Shown here piece by piece: positions 1-8,870 of a DNA stretch of 48,198 nucleotides. Made by a program: the position numbers and the translations under genes. The notes under the pieces were generated by a model that did no database searches, was not told the origin of the DNA, and was given only the letters and a program-made list of their open reading frames with translations. Source of the stretch: Mesostigma viride (taxonomy: Eukaryota > Streptophyta > Mesostigmatophyceae > Mesostigmatales > Mesostigmataceae); contig RPFO01000105.1 in the NCBI GenBank assembly GCA_009746045.1, positions 1 to 48,198 of the forward strand, written 5' to 3'. Within the stretch, counting starts at the first letter, position 1; the number at the start of each line of letters is the position of its first letter.

Positions 1-215
1 TTCCCACGATACTGGCACCTGTCACGGTACGGCCAGGGTGGACGGCCGGATGGACGGTGGGGTCGCCCTAGGGTTTAGTAGTATGGGGTCGCGCATGGGT
101 TGTGTCGTGGGAGCAGGGTGGGTGACCCCATACTACAAAACCCTAAGGTGACCCCATTTGCCGTACGGACCTACTTGCCATGCCATGTCAATCTGCCACG
201 TGGAAACTCATTGTA
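1..215. repeat. Foldback repeat, left copy
   Basis: This stretch matches the reverse complement of 37,090-37,302 over nearly its whole length. It contains its own hairpin: a stem around 66-90 (ending GTATGGGGTC) pairs with 124-149 (starting GACCCCATAC) around a 33-base loop at 91-123. The outer arms are inverted relative to the right-hand copy, but the loop keeps the same orientation in both. The match starts at base 1, so the element may extend left of the window. No gene is seen here. Confidence 0.85.
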
Positions 216-312
216 TCATGGATAATTAAATTACCATGCAGAGACACATTGTCATAATGAAAATAAGATTTCATTAAAATATTTAATTACAGATTATTAC
301 ATTCCATTCCAT
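216..312. other. AT-rich intergenic stretch
   Basis: This short AT-rich stretch lies between the foldback repeat and the first small gene. I see no coding potential. As the downstream flank of a minus-strand gene it could serve as its 3' end. Confidence 0.4.
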
Positions 313-537
313 TCAGGCCCGCGGTCTCCTCGCGTCGTGGTGATCGACGTCGACGCCGTTCGATCGCGAGCGTTGCCGCCAGGCGGACTTAACGCCCAAG
401 AGGGCGAGGGAGCCGGTCGCGGGCGCCAGAAGCATCTTGAGAAGGTCGGGGATCTGGCCTCCGACGAGCACGGACACGTAGGCTAGACTGAAGTAGAGTC
501 CGACGAGGACGAGAAGCACCGCCAGGAAGAAACTCAT
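313..537 (-). CDS. Small membrane protein
   Basis: This 74-residue protein starts with a strongly hydrophobic segment at residues 3-28 (FFLAVLLVLVGLYFSLAYVSV). A second weak hydrophobic stretch follows near residues 33-48, and the tail is Arg/Asp/His-rich and polar. It looks like an N-terminally anchored small membrane protein of the kind common in giant virus virions. No family is recognised. The start ATG lies just inside a short AT-rich spacer (538-560), fitting a separate transcription unit. It runs in the same direction as the next small gene. The size and the clear hydrophobic segment support it as real; the function is unknown. Confidence 0.5.
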   Translation of the reverse strand: MSFFLAVLLVLVGLYFSLAYVSVLVGGQIPDLLKMLLAPATGSLALLGVKSAWRQRSRSNGVDVDHHDARRPRA

Positions 538-581
538 CGTGTCATAAAACGATTTGGGATATTAACTCGGACCCGCTGCGG

Positions 582-818
582 TCACGGCGGTAGCGGCTGG
601 GGTCGCCTCCGCGGACTTCGGAGGAGGACCAGAACGCCCAAGGAGGGGTGGCGAGATCGTCCGCGTCGGAAAATTCCGCGGATGAACGATCGGAAACTCG
701 CGGCTTCGTGGCTCGCGGTGCGCGTCTTGCGTGCATGGGCGGCGCACGTGACCCGCCCGGCCCTCGCCGTGTTCTTGCATCGACCGCCGTGCGCGGCCGT
801 CTTGCTCTTGCATCTCAT
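582..818 (-). CDS. Small CxxxT/GxRCKN zinc-binding protein
   Basis: The N-terminus has the pattern RCKSKT..GGRCKN....GxxTCAxHA, with four Cys/His ligands in about 28 residues. It is clearly paralogous to the protein at 23,979-24,266 and related to the one at 18,008. Short proteins with this Cys/His knuckle are widespread in giant viruses; their role is unknown, and nucleic-acid or protein binding through one zinc ion is an inference. Similarity stops after residue 30. A different frame (down to about 542) looks more protein-like there, with a DADDLATPPWAFW stretch, so a frameshift near 725-740 is likely and the real C-terminus may end near 542. The start is fixed by alignment of the knuckle with its paralogue. 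Confidence 0.55.
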   Translation of the reverse strand: MRCKSKTAAHGGRCKNTARAGRVTCAAHARKTRTASHEAASFRSFIRGIFRRGRSRHPSLGVLVLLRSPRRRPQPLPP

Positions 819-983
819 GGCGACTGTTGACTGTATGATGTTTCCGTAGAAATAATTTTGTCAGCGTCGTGTCGTGTCGGCTAATGCGCTATCAGCGACA
901 ACTTGGATCCCCGGTGACCGACCGCGTTGATTCGTTATCCTAATAAAACAATTTTCTTCGTGACCAACTATAGACCCGTAAAC

Positions 984-3900
984 ATGACCACTTCTCTCAA
1001 GGACATGGGCGTGGGCAGGCTCAAGAAGCTGTACACCGAGGAGATCGAGTCCGACCCGACCAGCACGACGTCGGGGGTGACGATCGTGTCGCAGGGTAAG
1101 ATCGATATCGTGCCGAACGTGTCCGGCGGCAACGACGCCACTCGGACCAACCCCGTGCTCGATCCTGACAACACGGTCGTGATCCACGGCAACATGCGCG
1201 TCATGGGGTCCATGAGCACGGACAAGGGCATGTTGCAGACCGCGGATTACACGAAGAACAGTACGACGACCGAAACGAACAACTCGCTCCTCAAGTCCAC
1301 GACCAACCACCTCCTGCTCATGCCCTTCGACGCGACGAAGGAGGTCATCGTGCAGGACTCGCGGTTCGTCGCGCACCGCTCGGCGAAGGAGATCACCGGC
1401 TCGACCGCGGTCGTCCCGACCCCCGACAGCTTGTCCGTGCGAGCCGAGAGGGTAACCGACCCCGTGAACCAGGAAATCGCGATGGGGCTCGTATCCACAG
1501 GGTACCGGTTTCACGACCGACGGCACGGCCCAGACGAAGTGGCGCGGCGTCATCGACTCGGGGGCCGTGGACATGGAGCTGAGGTCGAGCACCCAGTTGC
1601 GCGTGTCCGCGGACAAATCGTCGGGGGGCGAGGTGCGCGTGGGAGCCGGGTCCGCGATCACGATCGCCCCGGCCATCGCGGCCGAGGGCGCGGACCCTCT
1701 CACGAAACTCGTCCTGCAGGTGCCCGCGACCGACGCGGCGGCGGAAAAGGTGACCACCAATTTTACGCTCGCGCAGGCCGGCGTGCCGACGGAGACGCGC
1801 CAGGCTCACACCTACTCCGCCGACGCGGTCACGGTCATGAGCAAGAAGGGGCTCGGTAACACGGGAAACGGCGGAAACCTCTGGATCACGGGTGACACGG
1901 CCGTCGCCGGCAGCAGCGTGGCCGTCGAGCAGGTGAAGTTCGTCGACTCGAGCGTGTCGACCACGAACCCTACCCTCTCGCTGTCCGCCGCGTCGAATGT
2001 GACCATCGCGGCAGACCTGGTCCTGAAGAGCCCGGACGTGGACGTCGGCGGCAAGATCGCGACGTCGAGCGGGGATCTGTTCCTCAACCCCGCGAGCGGG
2101 GTCGTCAAGGTGAACGGCAACGTGCAGGTGGACGGGACGCTGACGAGCGTGAACACGACGGTGTTGAACTCGGTCATCATGGAGAAGACCCTGAGCCTCG
2201 CGAACACCCAAAACACGACGGTCGCAACCTGGGCATTCGACGGAAACTCGGCGACGAGCGCGCCGACCACGGCGATCCCGTCGGGCGTGCCTTACCTTCA
2301 CGACCAACATGATCGTCTCGAACGGCGCCTTGTCCGTGAACGTCGCGAACACGTCCGCAAAGGCGGAGACGCCCGCGAACGCGAACTTCCCGACCGGCAC
2401 CCAGTCGTACGAGATCACTTTCAACGTCTCGTTCAACGGCGTACCGGTCCCCACCCCCGCCACGACAAGTCGAAAGTTGTTTTCGTACGGCGTATCGTCT
2501 GGTGTCAATCTCGTATGCCTCTTGTACAACGACGGTAAAATCGATGTTACCGCCAGCGGAGTGACACTCGCGACGGCCGCGAACGCGCTCGCGATGGCCG
2601 CGTCGACGCAGAAGAAGTACAAGGTCACGATGAGGCGGACGTACGTCGATGCTCCGTTGAACTCTCTGTCGACCTTTGAAATATTCGTCGACGGCGTCCA
2701 AAAGAGCGTCTCCACGGGCACCGGCCTCGCGACCCACTCGCTGTCAAGCCCCGCCCTCGTCCTGGGCAACGACGGCACGGGGTACCTTGTCCCGCTGACG
2801 TTCGACGACGTGCGCATCGAGCTCGTGAGCCCGCCGACGAACGTGAACGCCGACGGCGCGGGGCTCGTCGTCGCGGGCGACGCGGCGATCAACAGCAAGG
2901 CCGCCGAACGATCGATCACGTGGAAGAAAAACGTCGCGCAAGAGCTGGGCGATAACACCGGGTCGTACTGGCACATCAAGGGCGGTCAGCTGATGTTCTC
3001 GCGTCTGATCGACACCACGAAGAGGAAGGCTCCCGGGACCAACGTGCTCCTCAGCAGCCTGCCCACAAAGGGCGCGTCGACCGAATCCAACATGTGGACG
3101 CTGGCGACGAACGGGACCGCCGCGACGGGAACCGCCGTGCTCACGTACGCGTCGACTCCCACGGGCGCGGCGTCTCACACGGGCGGATATTTTCAGACTA
3201 CCTACGGATACGGGACGGTGACCACGTCCTATTATAGCGCCACGAACATCGGGAGGGCGACGGGCGGTTACGAGATCCTCGTCACCGGGATCGTGAAGCC
3301 GTTCACCTCCCTGTCGACGGCGACGGGCGGAGACGTCGGCACCGGGGCGGGAGCCGCGATGACGGCCCCGTTCCTGTGCGGCGTCGCGAACTCGACAAAC
3401 ACGAACGCCAACATGGCCGAACTGTTAACCATCGGCAAGGACGGGACGGCCGGAAGTTACGTGAGCGTGTGGGCGTGGCGAGGCGGCAGGCTCCTCATGT
3501 TCACGGGCAACCACTACACCGAGACCGCGGGGATCGTCGTTGGGGCGAGCGAGTTCGTCCTCGGCGTCCTCTTGTCCTCCTCGGGACCGGTGCTGTACGT
3601 GAACGGGGCGCCGGCGACGATGACGACTGCCGGATGGCGCACCATAACGGCGAACGCCTCGTTTACCGGCGCGACCGGCGTGTCGCTGAGCGCAACCGGC
3701 ACCGAACGCGGGATCTATCTGGGCGCTAGGAGCCGTACCAGACGGCCACTTCGCCCAACCCTTTCAACATCGGATTCAAGAACTGGCGCGTCGTGGACAC
3801 CCGCCGCGGGGGGCGACGGCCACGATGACCCCGCCCCAGATCATGTACACGCAGCTGTACCGGTACGCGGACGAGTACGACTCGGAACCGCTCATGGTGA

Positions 3901-4100
3901 CGTACGGCTTCCGCATCGGAGACGACGAGACACTCCAGATCGTGAAGACGCAAGGGTCGGCGACCACGACCACCCTCCTCGGCAACCCGATGCCCGCGAG
4001 CGACAACATAAGCGGGACCGCTCTCGATGGGAACTCGATGGGAACGGTCGAGGACGGCACGGTGAACGTCGTGTTGGAGCTGCTGAACAAGGTTTCGTAA
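984..4100 (+). CDS. Giant fibre-like virion protein, copy 1 (frame-broken)
   Basis: This is the first of two tandem paralogues that share the N-terminal GRLKKLY(T/S)EEI motif, so the start is ATG 984 rather than the upstream 927. It is roughly 1,035 residues once breaks are read through. Order: an N-terminal head; blocks of the VDGTL...NTTVL...KTLSL...DGAGLVV type known from phage and algal-virus tail or fibre proteins; a concanavalin/LamG-like beta domain (about 2,300-2,830); a second lectin-like domain (about 3,080-3,800, ending FKNWRVVDT); and a C-terminal cap ending at 4,100. Thr, Ser, Gly and Val dominate, as in beta-rich surface fibres. Frames change near 1,502, 2,290, 3,727 and 3,815, each by one or two bases, with paralogue similarity resuming at once. 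Host recognition or capsid decoration is an inference. It ends 27 bases before copy 2. Confidence 0.65.
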
Positions 4101-4127
4101 AATCTCTGCGTCCAACTCTATACGGAC

Positions 4128-7100
4128 ATGAACGCCACCCCGCTGAGCGAACTGAGAACGGGCCGATTGAAGAAACTGTATTCCGAGGAAATCGGGTCCG
4201 ACCCGTCCTCCCTCTCGTCGGGGATCACGATCCTGTCGGGTGGGAAGATCGATCTCGTCCCGAACGCGGTCAACGGCAACTCGGTGGACGCCCTCGCGCC
4301 TCCGACCACCGACGCGTCCGTCAACCAGGTCGTGATTCACGGCGACCTGCAGGTCGCGGGGGACGTCACGGTCGACAGCGGGCCCGTCGCCGATTACACG
4401 AAGAATTCGGGCGTGACCGAGACGAAAAACACCGTCTTGAAATCCACGGGGAACCACCTCCTGCTCATGCCCTTCGACACGACGAAGGAGGTCATCGTGC
4501 AGGACTCGCGGTTCGTCGCGCACGGCCAGGCGCAGACCGTCACGAACACCGCAGTCGTCCCGACCCCGACCATCCTGTCCGTGCGCGCCGAGAGGGAAAA
4601 CGACATCGCGAACCCGGAGATCGCGTTCGGGTTTGCGTTCAACGGCACGGGCAACAACTTCGCGGGGGGCGCCAACGCCACCGCCAAGACGCAGTGGCGC
4701 GGCGTCGTCGACTCCGGCGCGGTCGACATGGAAGTCCGGTCGAGCGCCCAGTTGCGGGTGTCCGCGGACAAATCGACGACGGGCGAGGTGCGTCTGGGCG
4801 CCAGGTCCGGTGTGACGTTGGCCCCGTCCATAGCGAATGAGGGCGCGGACCCGGACACCAAGATCGTCGTGCGCCGACCACGTCCGAGAAGACGGCGGTG
4901 TCCGCGCAGTCCGAGACGAGCCAGCCGCACTCGTACTCGGACAACGCGGTCGCGATCTCGGGCGCGAAGAGGACGTCGGCCGCGTCGGCGGGAATCTCTG
5001 GATCACGGGGGACACGGCCGTCGCCGGATCGTGCGTGGCCGTCGAGCAGGTGAAGTTTGTCGACTCGAGCGTGTCGACGTCGAACCCCACGCTCCTCGTT
5101 TCCTCCGCGGCCACGGTGCGCGTGGACAAGGACTTGGTCCTCCGCAGCACGGACCGCGACGGCGGCAAGATCGGGACGACGCGCGGGGACCTGTTCTTGA
5201 ACCCGGCGAGCGGGGCGGTCAAGGTGAAGGGGACGGTGCAAGTGGACGGGGAGCTGTCGAGCGCGAACACCAGCACGGCGAACGTCACGGTGCTGGACAA
5301 GACGCTGGTGCTGTCGAACGCGACGACGACGAACGCGGACGCGGACGGCGCGGGGATCGTGGTGGAGGGCGACGGGGCCGTCAACGGCAAGGCGGCGGAA
5401 CGGTCGCTGAGGTGGCGGAAGAACGCGGGGCAGGAGAGGGGGGACGAGACGGGGTCGTACTGGCACGTGAGGGGCGGCCAGGTGATGCTGTCGAGGTGGA
5501 TCGACGCGGGGAGGAGGAAGGCGCCCGGGACCAACGTGACGCTCAGCGAACTCCCCGTCAGCAACGGCGCGACGACCGAGCCGCACTTGTGGAAATTGGC
5601 GGCGTATACGGGTGCGGGACCTTACCTGACCGCTGACTCGGCGGGTTCCGCGTCTCTGACGTACGTCTCAAAACAGTAGCATAGGGGGGGGAGACTCGTG
5701 GTTAGGCGAGTGGTTTAACGACAGCGCCAACAACGTTCAGAACACCGGGAGCAGTACATCGAACTACGGCACTCAGGTGGGTAAAGAGGCCTTCACGGTC
5801 ACCGCACCTGCCACAGTGTCGAACGGCGTGATCACTCTCCCGGCGGGCAGCAGCGGTACTAACAACTTGGCGTACGCACGGGCGGTCGGATTGAACACCA
5901 AGGGCACTCTAGACGATGACGGGTACGGCGAGTGGACGATGGAAGCGAGCGTGGCTTCGACGGGATCGAACTCGTTCAGCATCATGTGGATGGGTTTCGA
6001 CGGCAACACTCGCAGAATTCAGGTGTATAGTTCCGGCGGGGGTATCCTTATATGTACGGAATCGCATGGAGGCTTGTATGAATACGGCGATCAACAACTT
6101 TCCATTCCTTCTTCCACGCTAAACACGTTTAAATCGAACAACTTACCCGGCAACGGAAGTTACCACAAATACCGTCTGGCACGCAAATCCGCGGCTCCGG
6201 GGCCGAAGTATACCGACCCTTCCGCCTTGTTCCGTTTTTGGTACGACGACATGGAGATCCCGCTCGTTATGCCGAGCACGATCGGTCTTTTGTGGACAAC
6301 TGGCTCGACATGGTTTTGCAACCCACCGATCACAAGTGTGTACAACTACATTCGACTTGGACACACCCAAAGATATTCAACGTTTCAGACTTGTACTGTG
6401 GAATACGTCCGTTTCAGTAACGGGCTCACGACGACCTACCCTTCTCCGGGCGGTTTCATGTGGGCGTACGAATTCAACGGAACGTACGCGAACACCGGTA
6501 GTGAGTCGTACAGCACGACGTTTGCGCAGGGGACGTCGAGCCTCGTCACCGACGGTAGCGTGCGAGGCCTGTCCGTCCCGAGCGCGACCGGAGCGAACAC
6601 GATCCTCGCCACCATCGTCGGACTCAACACCCGGGGCGCGAGCGATAACGACGGGTTTGGCAATTGGACCGTCGAAGTCCGGATGAAGTTCAACGCGTCG
6701 GGCGCGTCAACTCAGGCTAACGTGTTTATGATGGGTCAAGATAACACCGGCACCGGTGCCGGTGCGCGTATTGGTATGATATGCAACCACCCCGATAGTA
6801 ACACTTTGGCGATTTCCGTAGAGTCGGATCAAGGGACCGGGTACGGTGATCGATATATCTACTTTCCCTATTCGCTTTTGACCACCTTAGCGGGCACAGG
6901 TGCGCCCAACGACGGGCAGTATCACACCTTCCGCCTCGCGCGACTCACGTATACGGGCGGACTCGTTACCACCGTTTTAACGAACTTGTTTCGCGTGTGG
7001 TACGACAACTCCGAGATCCCGCTCAACCACCAAGACGTCACTCAATCGCATCTCACCTCTTCAGTCGGTCCAGGACCTGGAGTACACAATGTCGCAATCA

Positions 7101-8764
7101 AGAATGAATGGAGGATCATTCGTCTCGGAACCATCAACAGGGCGCCTCACAACCAGAGCACGACCGTGGATTACGTCCGGATCACCAATGGAACGGAAGT
7201 TCCGGGAATCCCTGATCACGTCACCCGCCCGGGTTTTGGTCCACCACGTTCGGATCCGGCGTGTTGTCCCAATACAATTCCACGAGCGTGTTCCCAAGAG
7301 GCGGCACGAATGTCCTGGTGTGCGGCATCGTGTACCCCTGTCCTCGTTCGCGGCGGCGACGGGCGGCGTCGTGACCACCCCATGACGCTCCGTGGACCGC
7401 GACGAACGTGACAGACTCCAACGCGAACATGGTCGAGCTCTTGACCGTCGGAAACCCGACCGCGGCCGGGTCCTACGTCAGCGTGTGGGTATGGCGCAGC
7501 GGGCGCATCCTAATGTTCACGGGCAATGCGTACACCGAGACGGCCGCGGCCGTCGTAGACACGAGCGAGTTCGTCCTCGGCGTGCACCTGACGCCGACGG
7601 CGCCCGTCCTATACATCAACGGCGCGACGCCCGCGATGACGGCCAACGGGTGGCGCACAATGGACAACGCGGCCGTCGCGACGAACACCCTCGTGCAGAT
7701 GAGCGCCGTCGCGGCCGAGCGCGGCGTCTACCTCGGCTACCGCCGCGCGTGGACGTCCGGAGCGGTGATCAACGCGAGTTTCAAGAACTGGCGTTTCGTG
7801 GACACGCTCGCCGCGGGGGGGGGACGCCCGCGATGTCCGCGGATCAGATCGCCAACACGCAGATGTTCCGGTACGCAAACGAGTACGACTCGCAGCCGCT
7901 CGAGTGACCTACGGGTTTCGCATCGACGACGACGAGACATTGCAGTTCGTGAAGACGCAGGGGTCGGCAACCACCTCCACGCTCCTGGGCAAACCGCTGC
8001 CGGCGAGCGACGACGCGAGCGGCACGAGTCTGACGGGCAACGTCCTCGGCACGCTCACGGACACGTCGCTGGACGTGGTCTTGTCGCTCGCCAACAAGGT
8101 CGACACGTCGACGACGACGTCGGTGTCGCGGCTCGCCGCGACCTCCGCGACCCCGGGCACCCAACCGTTCGTGGCCCCGACCGACGAGTGGGTCCTGTGG
8201 GACACCACGCTGTTCCAGAACGTGTACTTCGTCTGGGTAACGACCGTGTCCAACAACGCGACGAACACCAACTACCTGTTGAAACTGAGTCTGTACGTCG
8301 AGCTCGAGGACTACTTCTGGATGGACGGCGGGATGTACATGATCGTGCCATACAACGCCGAATTGCTGCAGTACACCGGGTTGGTGGAAGACGGGATCCG
8401 GGGTGTTGTGCTTTCCGATTATCCGAATAAAAACAAACTCTATTTCAACTCCGTGAACGTCCCCCGCCGCACCGCGAGCGCCCTCGGAACCCGCGAGGTC
8501 GTGCACCTCGTCGACTTGAACTTCGCCGTACGGTCCGGGCAGTTTCCGTCCACTCCGGCGCTTATGGGCCTCCAGAACGTCGGGTGGCCGAACATCGTGT
8601 CGTCGGTCGTCGACGAGTTCGCGAAGACGCGCGGGTATGGAAGCATGTTCGAACCGCAGAACCTTCCATGCCGCGTCGTGACGTCCGCCCAATGGCCCTC
8701 GTTCAGCGCGTCGACGAACTGGAAGTCCGTGGGGCGGTACGATTACTTCACCGTCACGCCGTGA
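4128..8764 (+). CDS. Giant fibre-like virion protein, copy 2 (frame-broken)
   Basis: This is a paralogue of the preceding gene and shares its head (GRLKKLYSEEI), the NHLLLMPFDTTKEVIVQD block, the GGNLWITGDTAVAG block and the DGAGIVV repeat. It is larger, about 1,540 residues if read as one chain. It lacks the early LamG-like domain of copy 1 but carries two tandem LamG-like domains (about 5,770-6,430 and 6,470-7,190; paired motifs RFWYDDMEIPL and RVWYDNSEIPL). The lectin-like domain, the YGFRIDDDETLQ cap and an extra C-terminal domain of about 220 residues (8,100-8,764) follow. Frame changes lie near 4,868, 4,985, 5,660, several between 7,200 and 7,410, and near 7,820-7,905. The 5,690-7,200 part is less GC-rich than its surroundings, hinting at module acquisition. 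It could be two genes split near 5,680; shared domain order with copy 1 favours one. Confidence 0.6.
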
Positions 8765-8821
8765 CGACTCGGTGACGTCGGCATCGTCGTCGAGACGACA
8801 CGGATCGCGTCAGGGAGTTGA

Positions 8822-8828
8822 TATAAAA
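8822..8828 (+). promoter_or_regulatory. TATA-like box of nrdJ
   Basis: TATAAAA lies 43-49 bases before the nrdJ ATG, in the only AT-rich spot of the 106-base gap after the fibre gene. The position fits a eukaryote-type or viral TATA promoter with a short leader. Confidence 0.5.
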
Positions 8829-8870
8829 TGTCCCCCGCGGGGGTAGGACTGCGTCTCTCGTCCGAGAACC

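Noticed and set aside
66-150. Telomere-like CCCTAGGGTTTAG and AAACCCTAAG words
   Set aside because: Only one copy on each stem of a foldback element, no tandem TTTAGGG array; better explained by the hairpin.
1393-2979. 528-codon minus-strand ORF
   Set aside because: Antisense shadow of the GC-rich fibre-like gene; Arg/Ala/His-rich composition and no start context. The same applies to the minus-strand ORFs at 3,726-5,564 and 14,937-16,223.
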